Positions 8,625 through 17,990 of a stretch of DNA of 64,000 nt are shown here, in pieces. Under the pieces are notes generated by a model. It was not told the origin of the DNA, searched no databases, and saw only the letters and a list, made by a program, of their open reading frames with translations. Position numbers and translations under genes: made by a program. Positions within the stretch are counted from its first letter, which is position 1. Each line of letters begins with the position of its first letter. This DNA is from Ardenticatenaceae bacterium. GTDB taxonomy: Bacteria; Chloroflexota; Anaerolineae; Promineifilales; Promineifilaceae. The DNA lies in assembly GCA_020634315.1 (NCBI GenBank), contig JACKBV010000002.1, forward strand, positions 186,001 through 250,000, read 5' to 3'.

Positions 8625-9392
8625 CTACCACTTCTCCAGCACGAGTAAATGAGATAACCCCAACACCGCAAACGGCGTTTGCTCCGCCGCATACAGCACA
8701 TTTTTGATCAACTTCCCCAAACCCGGCAACCGATTTTCAATATTGTCATAGCCGCCAAAAATGACACCATGATGCACCTTGCGCACCGGCAGTCCGGCAA
8801 ATAAGCGCAGCAATCCGCGCTTTGTGTATGCGCGTACATGTGGCGCAAGCCGATTACGCAGCGGATTGGGCAAATAATTGACCAACGGCTTGTTGCCAAA
8901 ATAATACTCGCCACGCCAGTAAATGCCGTGCTGCTCCACCGGATACCACCGATTGGGGCAAAAAATGAGAATACGCCCTCCTGGCCTGGTCACACGCACC
9001 ATTTCGGCCGCATACAGGCCATCATCCGTGACATGCTCGATCACCTCATTGCTAAACACAAAATCAAACGTATTGGCAGCAAAGGGTAACGTTTCGCCCA
9101 CGCCTAAAGCGACGCCTGCCCCCGTTTGCCGCGCCACCACAGCACGATCTTGCTCCACATCCAGACCAAAACAGTGAGGCGTATAGGTGTGAAAGGCATC
9201 CAGCCATGTTCCCAGACCACACCCATTGTCGAAAACAGTGGCATTCTCTAGCGGCACCCATTGGCGCACCATCTTTAACCGCCGCTCTTGCCCAGAGCGC
9301 CACACATAACCTGGTTCGCCGCGCAGAGCGGCCTTATCTGAATAGCTCAATTTTTTACTGCTCCCGATTTGCGCGACAAACAGCCAGTCCAA
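8625..9392 (-). CDS. Class I SAM-dependent methyltransferase
   Basis: About 241-255 residues. Motif I is VFDNGCGLGTWLDAF, the acidic end of beta-2 is CFGLDVEQ, motif II/III is FDFVFSNEVIEHV, and the post-motif strand is RVTRPGGRILIFCPN. These define a Methyltransf_11-type small-molecule methyltransferase. The C-terminal half (YYFGNKPLVNYLPNPLRNRL) resembles methyltransferases found with cell-surface sugar or lipid genes, but no such cluster is here. The longest frame starts with TTG at 9392. A TTG at 9350, preceded by GGGAGC, is an equally plausible start, so the N-terminus is uncertain. Confidence 0.75.
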   Translation of the reverse strand: MDWLFVAQIGSSKKLSYSDKAALRGEPGYVWRSGQERRLKMVRQWVPLENATVFDNGCGLGTWLDAFHTYTPHCFGLDVEQDRAVVARQTGAGVALGVGETLPFAANTFDFVFSNEVIEHVTDDGLYAAEMVRVTRPGGRILIFCPNRWYPVEQHGIYWRGEYYFGNKPLVNYLPNPLRNRLAPHVRAYTKRGLLRLFAGLPVRKVHHGVIFGGYDNIENRLPGLGKLIKNVLYAAEQTPFAVLGLSHLLVLEKW

Positions 9393-9633
9393 TCTTGCAA
9401 CAAAACATCAGCATGTGCGCCGCTTAACAGGGCTAAGGTGCAAAACAACGTGGCAATGCAGGCCAATGGGCTGCTGCCAATCACTGCCCAGCGCCAGGGA
9501 AATTTATTAACTACCTGTCGGTTTGGCCCTGGTTGGTACAAAACCAACCCTCCCAAAATCAATTGGTTCCAGCGGCCTGGGGGAAAACCTGCTGTGTGTC
9601 TTTCCATGCTGATCATGATGCCTGTCACCGCTG

Positions 9634-10263
9634 CTACTGTGTGCCCATTAGCTCGTCATATTTTTGGCGCACTTCTTGAATGTCTTTCCAGGTCAGCGCC
9701 TTCGGGCTGCCGGGGGTGCGCACCGGGTTGCGCAGCAGGTAGGAGGGGTGAAAGATGGGCATGACGAAACGGCCGTTCCACTCATGCCACTCCCCACGCA
9801 GCTTCGTAATACCCGTCAACCCCAACAACGACTGTGTCGCCACATTGCCCGTCAGCAAAATAATGGATGGGTCTACCAGGCGGATAATCTCCAACAAATA
9901 GGGCTTGTAAAATTCAATTTCCTCATTTGTCGGTTTGCGAAACGATTTGCCCCCTTCCCCCGGCGGCAGGCGAAAGACCGAATTGCTAATAAACACATCT
10001 TGTTCCACATCAAAATTCACTGCCTGCAAAATTTGGTCTAGCAGCTGCCCCGCTCGTCCCACAAATGGCTTACCAACCTTGTTTTCCTCCGGCCCCGGCG
10101 CTTCCCCGACAATCATCAGCTTTGCCTTTGGGTTGCCCCGGCAAATGACAACGTTTGTGCCCGCATCGGCCAGCGGGTCGTCGGTCATGTTCATCATCAC
10201 AGCAAACAATTCATCTAACGAAGTGTAATAATTTGGCCTGTCTTCAAATAATCCAAATTGCAT
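9634..10263 (-). CDS. Uracil-DNA glycosylase superfamily protein lacking the Fe-S cluster cysteines
   Basis: About 209 residues related to family 4 uracil-DNA glycosylases, which excise uracil from DNA. Seen: the water-activating segment GEAPGPEEN, GKPFVGRAGQLLD, TGNVATQSLLG and the DNA-binding loop HPSYLLRNP. Family 4 enzymes normally bind a [4Fe-4S] cluster through four Cys. Here the CxxC near the N-terminus reads MTDD, the KCRPP Cys reads FRLPP, and the fourth site has no Cys. The start is the ATG at 10263, preceded by GAGGAG; an upstream ATG gives a non-conserved 19-residue extension. Activity is likely but unproven because the cluster is structural. Confidence 0.83.
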   Translation of the reverse strand: MQFGLFEDRPNYYTSLDELFAVMMNMTDDPLADAGTNVVICRGNPKAKLMIVGEAPGPEENKVGKPFVGRAGQLLDQILQAVNFDVEQDVFISNSVFRLPPGEGGKSFRKPTNEEIEFYKPYLLEIIRLVDPSIILLTGNVATQSLLGLTGITKLRGEWHEWNGRFVMPIFHPSYLLRNPVRTPGSPKALTWKDIQEVRQKYDELMGTQ

Positions 10264-10387
10264 GATGGTCACTCCTCTAAAAAACGTAACGCGACCAGAG
10301 AATCGCGCCACAGACATCATTCACACAGTCACGAAAATTTTACCGTAAAATGGATGGGGATAAAAACGGCCGTTTCCCCCAAACCTA

Positions 10388-10396
10388 TGCTACAAT
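10388..10396 (+). promoter_or_regulatory. Extended -10 element before the SPFH gene
   Basis: TGCTACAAT lies 61 nt before the ATG at 10458, close behind an ACGGCCGT palindrome (10365-10372) that occupies the -35 region. No consensus -35 is visible. Confidence 0.45.
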
Positions 10397-10457
10397 TTTT
10401 CCCATGACGCACACCACCCCGCGCCGCACAGCATAAAACTTCCCAAGGAGCAACCCC

Positions 10458-12113
10458 ATGGACAAACGACGATCAGCCGCCACCATTTTTCAAGAGCAAC
10501 AAAACCAACAAATTCAACGCCAACGCAACATCGACCCTCAAGAAGAACCGTTCGCACAACTTGCCGCCTCTGCCCCACAAGGCCCACCCCCGCCGCCTCT
10601 GGGCAGCGGCTTCAAAACATCAGAAGAGCTGCAACTTGAAAAAGAGCCTATTCGCGTGCGCGAAACCGGCTACGCCTTCTGGAAACGAGTCATCGTTCCG
10701 CCAAACGCCTACGTCGTCCATACCCGCATCAAACGAGAACAGCCTGTCACCATCGGTCTTGGCGTCTCCTTTCGCTACAATCCATACACCGACGCCTATC
10801 TCGTCGTCCCCGCTGCCATGCAAACAATTGGCGTTGTTGCCAACTGCATCAGCAAAGAAAAACAAGGCATCAACATCCTCGCCTATGTGCAGTGGCAAAT
10901 TGACGATTTCGCCATCGCCTATCGCAAACTCGACTTTTCCGACAGCCGTGATCCACTGTCCATTGTCAACGCACAACTACGCGAACAAGCCGAAGCAGGC
11001 ATCAAAGACAAAATCGCCACCATGAGCGTTGAGGAAGTCCTCACCGACAAAGCGCCCATCATCGAAGAGCTAACCACCCGCCTCAAAGCTGTCACCGAAG
11101 GGCGTGGTCAAGGTAACAATGCCGACGAAGGGCTAGGCATCAAGATCGTCACCGTACAAATCCGCGAAGCACTCGTTAGCTCCGAGCGGCTGTGGGATCA
11201 TCTCCAGGCTCCATTCCGCCATGAACAAGAAAAACTGGCCCGTGTCAGCCATCTCGCCATGCAAGACCAGATCAAACAAAAAGAGCTGGAAACCCATCAG
11301 CAAGCAGAAACCCGCGAAGCGGAAACGATGGTCGCCATTGAGCGCATCAAGCAAAGCAAACAAACCGAAGCGTCCGAAATCCGCCTTAACGAGGAGGCCA
11401 CCCGCTTCACCAGAGAGCAAGAAACCGCACGCCAAAAAATCCAACTGGAAGAAACAACCACCGTTGCCCGGCGCGAATCGGAGCAGCGCCTCCACACACA
11501 GTCCGCACAAATTGAACAGGAGAAGCAGTTACGTGCGCTGCAACTCATCCACGACAAAACGTTAGCCGAAGCACAGCTGCAAACCGAAGCTGAGAAACAG
11601 CAGCAAAGCATGCAAACAGAACAGGCATTGCACGAAATTGCCGAAAACAACCGCCTGGAAGAACTGCGTGTACAGGCTGCCCAACTGCATTTGGAACAAG
11701 AAAAGGCGCTCAAGACGCAAGAAGCCGCCTTACAACTGCTGCTGCAAGAGCAGGAAATCGCCGCCAAAGCACAAGCCTTGCAAGCGGATTTGGCACAACA
11801 ACAACAAACGCACGCCGCACAATTGCTGATGGAGGAAGAATCCCTGCGGGTTAAACTGGCGGCGCAAGAGAAGGAATTGGAAATTGAACGGCTGCGCCAG
11901 GAAATACGCAATTTGGTGAATGAACGTGACTTGCTGCGCCACTTCATTAGCCAACTGCCAGAATTGGCCGCACATATGCCGGAAATTCACGAATTACGTG
12001 TGCTGCAAACAGGCAGCGGCGATGCCGCGTTTGACAATATGGCCGCCTTTGTCACCAAAGCGATGGCCCTGGCGCAAAGTATGGGGCTGAAAATAGATAA
12101 TCAGGCATCGTAA
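10458..12113 (+). CDS. SPFH/band-7 (flotillin-like) protein with long coiled coil
   Basis: 551 residues. The N-terminal 80 residues are polar and include a PQGPPPPP linker. Next comes an SPFH-like beta domain (about 90-260, with GLGVSFRYNPYTDAYLVVP and NILAYVQWQI). A very long Glu/Gln/Ala-rich coiled coil follows (about 265-495), then a short C-terminal region with helix-forming segments. No transmembrane helix or signal peptide is visible, unlike most flotillins, so it probably forms a cytosolic or peripheral scaffold. AAGGAG lies 9 nt before the ATG. The gene contains no exact ACGGCCGT copy, unusual for its size here. Confidence 0.78.
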   Translation: MDKRRSAATIFQEQQNQQIQRQRNIDPQEEPFAQLAASAPQGPPPPPLGSGFKTSEELQLEKEPIRVRETGYAFWKRVIVPPNAYVVHTRIKREQPVTIGLGVSFRYNPYTDAYLVVPAAMQTIGVVANCISKEKQGINILAYVQWQIDDFAIAYRKLDFSDSRDPLSIVNAQLREQAEAGIKDKIATMSVEEVLTDKAPIIEELTTRLKAVTEGRGQGNNADEGLGIKIVTVQIREALVSSERLWDHLQAPFRHEQEKLARVSHLAMQDQIKQKELETHQQAETREAETMVAIERIKQSKQTEASEIRLNEEATRFTREQETARQKIQLEETTTVARRESEQRLHTQSAQIEQEKQLRALQLIHDKTLAEAQLQTEAEKQQQSMQTEQALHEIAENNRLEELRVQAAQLHLEQEKALKTQEAALQLLLQEQEIAAKAQALQADLAQQQQTHAAQLLMEEESLRVKLAAQEKELEIERLRQEIRNLVNERDLLRHFISQLPELAAHMPEIHELRVLQTGSGDAAFDNMAAFVTKAMALAQSMGLKIDNQAS

Positions 12114-12157
12114 GTGTTGGGGTTGCACATGATGGGCAATTTGGTACATTGCACTTC

Positions 12158-13501
12158 ATGATAATCCGTAATCGACGAATCCTTTGCACACTTATGGCGC
12201 TGGTCTGGTTGTTCACGGCTTGCCAGACAGCGCCGACAGTTGAAGAAGAAGTTGGGGTGGCAACGGCCGTTTCCACCCCAACACAGCCCCCCACAACCAC
12301 ACCCCAACCCTCTTCCACGCCCACCCCTGATGTACAAATCATCATTACCACAACTCCGACAGCGACAGTAAACAGTGCGCCAACGCCCCCCTCTCTCGAT
12401 TATCTGGCAGCCGCCATCAACGCCGAACTCGCCAACTTCGATGGCCTGAGCAGCTATGTCATCCGCGACCTGCGCACAGGCGAACAAATCAGCCACGAAC
12501 CCGACCTTGCCATTGCCGGCATGAGCCTGATCAAAATCCCCATCCTCATCAACACCTATCGCGTGCTGGATGGCCCACCCGACATTGAGCAAACCAAGCT
12601 CATCACCCAAACCACCGCCCTTTCCAGCAACTTTGCCGCCAATTTGCTGCTGCAAGTCATCGCTCGCCAGCCCAACAGCTACATTGGCGCTGACATTGTC
12701 ACCGAGTCGATGCGCGAACTGGGCCTTTACAACACATTTATGGCTGTGCCCTACGACGCCGAACCCAAGCCAGATCGTCCGCAAACTTACCTCACGCCAG
12801 CCAACCGGCGCACCGACATGACCACCCATCCAGACATCTACCGCCAGACCACAACTGGCGACCTGGCAGCACTGCTGCTGATGCTTTATGACTGCGCCAC
12901 AAACAGCCAGGGGCTGCTGCTGGACACCTATCCTGGCGAACTAACAGCAGGCGAGTGCCAGCAAATTCTCGACATGCTCCAGCTTAATGAATTGGTGAAA
13001 TTACTGGAAGCGGGTTTGCCCCCCGGCATCACCATCGCCCACAAAATTGGCTATATCGACGACACCTATGGCGATGCCGCGATTGTCTACTCGCCCAATG
13101 GTGATTACATCCTGGTTTTGGCTCTCTACGCCCCCGTCTGGCTGGAATGGGGCATTGCTTCCCCCCTTTTCACAAGCATCTCGCAGCTTGTCTATAACCA
13201 TTTCAACGACCCGGACGCCTACACAACGGCCGTTCTCGCTGCCCCACCTGATTTGCCACCCACCGTCACCCCGGCACCCACGCCCGATTTGCCACAAGCC
13301 ATTGTCACCGGAACCAACGGCGTTGGCTTGACACTGCGCAGTGCGCCCGGTGGAGCCGAACTCGCCATCTTGCCCGAAGGCAGCGTGGTCAGTTTGCTCG
13401 ACACGCCGCCAAACACGCTCAACGGCATTACCTGGCAGCACATCCGCACCGCGGATGGCACAACTGGCTGGGTTGGCGCGGATTATCTGACGGGGCAGTA
13501 G
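12158..13501 (+). CDS. Secreted class A beta-lactamase-fold lipoprotein with SH3b domain
   Basis: About 447 residues. The lipoprotein signal has lipobox LFTAC. A Thr/Pro-rich linker (to about 85) leads to a serine beta-lactamase-like domain with SxxK (MSLIK, about 121-125), SSN in place of SDN, and HKIG in place of KTG (about 295). A second Pro-rich linker follows, then a C-terminal SH3b domain (GLTLRSAPGG, GWVGADYL). Such proteins (Beta-lactamase2 family) may be beta-lactamases or wall-acting enzymes; the SH3b domain and surface anchoring favour peptidoglycan association. A TTG at 12149 extends the frame, but the ATG at 12158 gives a proper signal peptide. Confidence 0.82.
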   Translation: MIIRNRRILCTLMALVWLFTACQTAPTVEEEVGVATAVSTPTQPPTTTPQPSSTPTPDVQIIITTTPTATVNSAPTPPSLDYLAAAINAELANFDGLSSYVIRDLRTGEQISHEPDLAIAGMSLIKIPILINTYRVLDGPPDIEQTKLITQTTALSSNFAANLLLQVIARQPNSYIGADIVTESMRELGLYNTFMAVPYDAEPKPDRPQTYLTPANRRTDMTTHPDIYRQTTTGDLAALLLMLYDCATNSQGLLLDTYPGELTAGECQQILDMLQLNELVKLLEAGLPPGITIAHKIGYIDDTYGDAAIVYSPNGDYILVLALYAPVWLEWGIASPLFTSISQLVYNHFNDPDAYTTAVLAAPPDLPPTVTPAPTPDLPQAIVTGTNGVGLTLRSAPGGAELAILPEGSVVSLLDTPPNTLNGITWQHIRTADGTTGWVGADYLTGQ

Positions 13502-13543
13502 TCGGTGGGCGGTGGGCGGTGAGCGGTAATCGGTAAGCGGTGG
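13502..13543. repeat. Short tandem repeat of CGGTRR units
   Basis: Forty-odd nucleotides between convergent genes consist of CGGTGGG, CGGTGAG, CGGTAAT, CGGTAAG and CGGTGG units. It is the complementary-strand version of the CCGATNACC units at 5991-6066. Confidence 0.7.
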
Positions 13544-14044
13544 CTAGCCGATTTCGGCCAGCACTTCATCGCGCAGCACGCTTTGGTTGGTGCTGACATG
13601 AACGGCCGTTACCACACCACCGCGTGGCGAGCGGATTTCATTCTCCATCTTCATCGCTTCCAGCACCAACAACGGCTGCCCGGCCATCACCGTCTCGCCA
13701 GCCTGCACCAACACCTGTGTCACCAACCCTGGGATGGGTGCTTTGACGCGCCCGTCACGGCTGCGCGGACGCGCCACAGCCGCCTCTAAGTCGCGCACTT
13801 CCAAGTTGTGCAAGCCGCTGTATGTTTTAATCCAGCGCAACTGCTCGTCAAAGACAATTTCGTAGGGACGGCCGTTTACAATCATCCAATCAATATTCGC
13901 CACTGAATGATTCGGGGGCGGAACTTGCACCGACAAGGGCACGCCATCTACCAGCACGGTAACGGCCGTTCCATTCCAATGCATCACATCCAACGCTACC
14001 TCAAACAACTGCTCTTCAATCGTTACCAATAACTTATTCATCAT
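13544..14044 (-). CDS. Biotin carboxyl carrier subunit of an acyl-CoA carboxylase
   Basis: About 166 residues. The C-terminal biotinyl domain has the biotinylation motif EAMKMENE (Lys near 134) after GLVTQVLVQAGETV. The N-terminal region (YEIVFDE) matches the linker of carrier subunits that work with separate biotin carboxylase and PccB-type subunits. The longer frame runs into the carboxylase gene. The start is the double ATG at 14044, preceded by GGAGGGG and 7 nt after the carboxylase stop codon. It is the last gene of the operon and carries two ACGGCCGT copies within the first 190 nt. Confidence 0.9.
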   Translation of the reverse strand: MMNKLLVTIEEQLFEVALDVMHWNGTAVTVLVDGVPLSVQVPPPNHSVANIDWMIVNGRPYEIVFDEQLRWIKTYSGLHNLEVRDLEAAVARPRSRDGRVKAPIPGLVTQVLVQAGETVMAGQPLLVLEAMKMENEIRSPRGGVVTAVHVSTNQSVLRDEVLAEIG

Positions 14045-14051
14045 CCCCTCC

Positions 14052-15533
14052 TCACGACGCCAGCCGCCGACTGGCACGATGCCAGCCCGACTGCGTCCGT
14101 GGCGACACCGTTGGGCTTTCCGGCGCATTGCGGCGCAAATACAAAATTGCCGCTATCGCCGCCAGATCACGCAAATGCTCTTGCAAATCCACAAATTCAC
14201 CCAACGGCTGCCGCAGCAAATCCGTCGTATACGCCCCTTTGATAAACGCCGACGACGTAAAAACACGCTGCAACACAGGCAAATTCGTCGCCAACCCGGT
14301 CAATTTCAAACCTTCCAACGCCCGCTGCATTCGCTGCAAACAAAGCTGCCGGTCAGCGCCCCACACCGACAATTTGGCAAGCAGCGGGTCATACGTATCA
14401 GGAACCCGACAGCCACAATACACATATGTGTCTACGCGAATCTCTGGCCCGCCCGGCAAACGCATCATGTCCACCTGTCCGGGGCTGGGCAAGAAATGGT
14501 TCCAGGGGTCTTCCGCGTTGATCCGGCACAGCATCGCCCAGCCTTGCGGTTGCACATCCTGCTGCGTCCATCCCAATGGCTCCCCGGCAGCAATGCGAAT
14601 TTGCTCGCGCACCAGGTCCAGGCGCGTCACCAATTCTGTCAATGGATGCTCCACCTGAATCCGCGCTTTAATTTCAGTAAAGTAAAATTGCCCGGCTTCA
14701 TCGACGAGGAATTCAACGGTTCCGGCATTTTGATAATTAAAGAGACGGGCAATGGCAACGGCCGTTTCACACAACACATGCCGCTGCTCCGGCGTCAAAC
14801 TCGGCGAAGGCGTTTCCTCCACCACCTTGCGATTCCCCAGCACCAACGACCCCTCCCGGTCGCCCAAATGCACCAGATTCCCTTGCCCATCCCCCAACAC
14901 CTGCACCGCCACCTGATGTGCCGGTAAAATCGCCCTTTCCAGATACACCTCTTGGCTGCCAAAAACCACACGCGATTCCGCCTGCGCCCGCTGCATCGCC
15001 CGCAGCAATTGCTGCGGCGAACGCGCCAGCCGTTCCCCTGGCCCACGCCCGCCATTACACGACTTAATCACCAGCGGATATTCCAATTCACCCGCCGCCG
15101 CACGCAGCGCCGCCAAATCATCAACACCAAACGAAATCGGCGAACTCATCACCGTAGGAAAGCCAGCGGCGCGTACCGTTGACAAAGCCGCCAATTTATC
15201 GCGCACACCTTGCACAACCTCCACCGGTGGGCCAATAAAAGCCAGCCCCGCCATCTGGCAAGCACGAATAAAACCCACATCTTCCGCCAGAAAACCATAA
15301 CCGGGATGGATGGCATCCGCGCCACAGCGCTGCGCCAGCTCAATGATCGCCGCGCCATCCAAGAAACCTTCATCGCTCACCAGTTCCACACATTCATCCG
15401 CCAGGCGCACATGCAATGATTGCTGATCGGCCGCTTCATACACAGCAACGGCCGTAATCCCCATTTCACGGCACGTATGCACAATCCGCACCGCAATTTC
15501 CCCCCGATTGGCAATGAGTATCTTCTTAAACAT
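14052..15533 (-). CDS. Biotin carboxylase subunit with non-canonical active site
   Basis: 493 residues, ATP-grasp family. It starts canonically (FKKILIANRGEIAVRI) and has PGYGFLAED, QVEHPLTE and YDPLLAKL, so it should carboxylate the neighbouring carrier protein. Several conserved sites differ: the glycine-rich ATP lid normally GGGGRGM reads NGGRGPG; the metal/ATP segment normally EMNxRxQVEH reads EIKARIQVEH (the Asn is Lys); and the QRRHQK segment reads VLGNRK. Catalytic Glu, Arg and Lys equivalents mostly remain. A C-terminal extension of about 40 residues follows. Lies in the acyl-CoA carboxylase operon. Confidence 0.88.
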   Translation of the reverse strand: MFKKILIANRGEIAVRIVHTCREMGITAVAVYEAADQQSLHVRLADECVELVSDEGFLDGAAIIELAQRCGADAIHPGYGFLAEDVGFIRACQMAGLAFIGPPVEVVQGVRDKLAALSTVRAAGFPTVMSSPISFGVDDLAALRAAAGELEYPLVIKSCNGGRGPGERLARSPQQLLRAMQRAQAESRVVFGSQEVYLERAILPAHQVAVQVLGDGQGNLVHLGDREGSLVLGNRKVVEETPSPSLTPEQRHVLCETAVAIARLFNYQNAGTVEFLVDEAGQFYFTEIKARIQVEHPLTELVTRLDLVREQIRIAAGEPLGWTQQDVQPQGWAMLCRINAEDPWNHFLPSPGQVDMMRLPGGPEIRVDTYVYCGCRVPDTYDPLLAKLSVWGADRQLCLQRMQRALEGLKLTGLATNLPVLQRVFTSSAFIKGAYTTDLLRQPLGEFVDLQEHLRDLAAIAAILYLRRNAPESPTVSPRTQSGWHRASRRLAS

Positions 15534-15607
15534 ACAGTTGAATCCTTTAGCGCAGCCGCAGTATGGCTCTAACGAACCATCTCACAAACGCACTCTCTCA
15601 CGCCCCA

Positions 15608-17155
15608 TCACATCGGCGAAATCCCATGCTTGCGGGGGACATGCCGGTCGCGCTTTGACAGCGTCACTTCCAGCGAACGAATCAAGATGCGGCGTGTGTC
15701 GCGCGGTTCAATCACATCGTCAATCAAGCCGCGTGACGCCGCCACATAAGGATTGTTGAACTTCGTCTCGTAATCCTGCACCAATTCTTGCCGCTTCAGA
15801 TGCGGATCGGCCGCTGCTTGCAAATCGCGGCGGAACAAAATGTTCACCGCCCCTTCCGCGCCCATCACGGCCAATTCCGCATTCGGCCACGCATAGAGCA
15901 AATCGCCGCGCAATCCTTTGCTGCTCATCACACAGTACGCGCCACCATAACTCTTGCGCAAAATGACCATCAACTTGGGCACAGTCGCTTCGCTGTACGC
16001 ATAAATCATGCGTGCCCCATTGCGAATAATGCCGCCATACTCCTGATCTTTGCCGGGCAAAAAGCCAGGCACATCTTGCAAAGTGATAATGGGAATGTTG
16101 TACGCATCGCAAATGCGAATGAAGTGCGCCGTCTTGATGCTGGCCTGAATGTCAATGCAGCCAGCCAACACCATCGGCTGATTGGCGACAAAGCCAACTA
16201 CCCAACCATTTAAGCGGCCAAAACCGACCACCATGTTTTCTGCCCATAACTGGTGAATTTCAAAGAAACGGCCGTCATCCACCAACGTCGTAATCACCCG
16301 CCGCACATCATACGGTTTGTGCGGGTCTGTCGGCACAATTTGCTCCAATTCCGGGCAGCGCCGCTGCGGATCATCGAGCGGCTTGACATAAGGCGGGTCA
16401 TCCTGGTTATTTGATGGCAAATAACTGAGCAGCGTGCGCACCTGCTGCAAACATTCGCGGTCATCACGCGCCAAAAAGTGGCAGACACCGCTTTCCTGGC
16501 TGTGAATCAGGCCACCCCCCAGCTCCTCAAGCCCCACTTCCTCCTGCATCACCGATTTCACCACATCTGGGCCGGTGATGAACATGTAGCTGTTTTCCGT
16601 CATGAACACAAAATCGGTCAGCGCTGGCGAATAGACCGCGCCACCGGCGCAGGGTCCCATAATCACCGACAACTGCGGGATAACGCCAGAAGCCTCGCAG
16701 TTGGCGTCAAAAATCTGCGCATACCCGGCCAAACTGTCAACGCCTTCCTGAATGCGTGCCCCGCCTGAATCATTCAGGGCAATAAAGGGTGCGCCATAGC
16801 TCAAAGCCATTTTCATCGCCTTGACAATCTTCTGCGCGTGCATTTCCCCCAGCGACCCGCCCATGACAGTGGCATCTTGGGCAGCAACAAAGGCGCGACG
16901 GCCGTTTATTTCACCAAACCCCGTAATCACACCATCGCCATAGCGGGACGTCTTGCCACCGACATACGTCTCCACGCGCGGCGTCACCAACGTATCAATC
17001 TCCGTAAAGGTATCCGGGTCAAACAGCAAATTCACCCGTTCGCGTGCCGTCAGCCGTCCCTTTTTGTGCTGCTGCGCCACATCTTTTTCCGTGCCGTAAG
17101 CAATCTCCTTACGTTCGCGCAACGCTTTTACGTAAGCTTCCATCTCTTGCGCCAT
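15608..17155 (-). CDS. Acyl-CoA carboxylase carboxyltransferase subunit (PccB/AccD-type)
   Basis: About 515 residues. Transfers the carboxyl group from biotin to an acyl-CoA. The N-half has GRLTARERVNLLFDP, ATVMGGSLGEMHAQK and NDSGGARIQEGV. The C-half has DVPGFLPGKDQEYGGIIRNGA and SYGGAYCVMSSKGL, where the oxyanion glycines sit. Length and arrangement match propionyl/acetyl-CoA carboxylase beta subunits. The ATG at 17155 with GGAGGAT just upstream is preferred over a frame extended to 17191. It lies between the phosphopantetheinyl transferase and the biotin carboxylase. Together they would make malonyl-CoA or methylmalonyl-CoA for the synthase. Confidence 0.93.
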   Translation of the reverse strand: MAQEMEAYVKALRERKEIAYGTEKDVAQQHKKGRLTARERVNLLFDPDTFTEIDTLVTPRVETYVGGKTSRYGDGVITGFGEINGRRAFVAAQDATVMGGSLGEMHAQKIVKAMKMALSYGAPFIALNDSGGARIQEGVDSLAGYAQIFDANCEASGVIPQLSVIMGPCAGGAVYSPALTDFVFMTENSYMFITGPDVVKSVMQEEVGLEELGGGLIHSQESGVCHFLARDDRECLQQVRTLLSYLPSNNQDDPPYVKPLDDPQRRCPELEQIVPTDPHKPYDVRRVITTLVDDGRFFEIHQLWAENMVVGFGRLNGWVVGFVANQPMVLAGCIDIQASIKTAHFIRICDAYNIPIITLQDVPGFLPGKDQEYGGIIRNGARMIYAYSEATVPKLMVILRKSYGGAYCVMSSKGLRGDLLYAWPNAELAVMGAEGAVNILFRRDLQAAADPHLKRQELVQDYETKFNNPYVAASRGLIDDVIEPRDTRRILIRSLEVTLSKRDRHVPRKHGISPM

Positions 17156-17275
17156 TCTCAATCCTCCGCTCCAGGTAATGCAATTTGGCAAACCACACTA
17201 CCTGTATCCCATCCGGGATACTGTTGTTTTTTCTATGTACTGCTGTAATTTCCGTAAAACTTTGTATTCGTGGCT

Positions 17276-17971
17276 CTAAGCTGCCAGCGTCAGGACAAAT
17301 CCATCCAGAACACGCCACCACCCTTGCAGCGGCGGCGCAACCCGTAAACGGCTGGCGTCTAACTCGATGGCAAACGGCGTCCACGCTTGTGGTGGTACGG
17401 CCGTTACCGCAAACAAACACGTCACACAACGCGTATCAACCATCAACCCAACCTGCAACGCCTTCAACGCCGCTTCCTTCGCACTCCAAATCGCCGTCAC
17501 CAGCGTCGCCTGCATCTCCGGCACAGCTTGCTGCACCAAGTCCTGCTCCACCGCCGTAAAATAATCCTGCACAAACTGCGGCGAACGCGGCGCAATTTGC
17601 TCAATATCCGCGCCAATCGGCGGATTGCGCCGCGGCAGCGCCGCGCAAAATGCATGGCTGTTTGAATGACTGATGGAAATGCTCGGCAGGTCAGCCCGTG
17701 CCACAGCGCCACATTGTACCACCGGAGCATGGGTATGACCGTTCAACACCTGCAACTCCGCCAACGGAACCTCGGTGCCACAGCGCTCGCGAAGCACCTG
17801 TTGCAGCAAATGCTTTGCCGTCCAACGCCCTAACAACCAATCCCGCCGCCGCTTTTCTGTGCGCAATCGGGCAAAATGTGCCGCCTCTGCCGCTCCCAGC
17901 AATCCTGCCGGGGGCATGCCCTGCGCCAACCCTGGAAACGCTGCTGCCGTTTGTACAAGCCAGTTGATCAT
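17276..17971 (-). CDS. Sfp-type 4'-phosphopantetheinyl transferase
   Basis: 231 residues. It moves phosphopantetheine from CoA to carrier proteins. The magnesium-binding motif is IGADIEQI (about 118) and the second motif is WSAKEAALKAL (about 162). The N-terminal LRTEKRRRDWLLGR segment is typical of Sfp/HetI enzymes. It is directly downstream of the large synthase and would activate its two carrier domains, which is notable because those domains carry Thr at the usual Ser site. Confidence 0.93.
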   Translation of the reverse strand: MINWLVQTAAAFPGLAQGMPPAGLLGAAEAAHFARLRTEKRRRDWLLGRWTAKHLLQQVLRERCGTEVPLAELQVLNGHTHAPVVQCGAVARADLPSISISHSNSHAFCAALPRRNPPIGADIEQIAPRSPQFVQDYFTAVEQDLVQQAVPEMQATLVTAIWSAKEAALKALQVGLMVDTRCVTCLFAVTAVPPQAWTPFAIELDASRLRVAPPLQGWWRVLDGFVLTLAA

Positions 17972-17990
17972 ATGCCTTGTATTCCATGTC

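Noticed and set aside
9347..9628. Small minus-strand frame of 93 codons upstream of the methyltransferase.
   Set aside because: It overlaps the methyltransferase N-terminus in another frame, lacks family features and has no convincing ribosome-binding site.
12101..12829. Minus-strand frame of 242 codons opposite the beta-lactamase-fold lipoprotein.
   Set aside because: Gly/Cys/Val-rich antisense composition; the plus frame has a signal peptide, lipobox and SxxK/KxG motifs.
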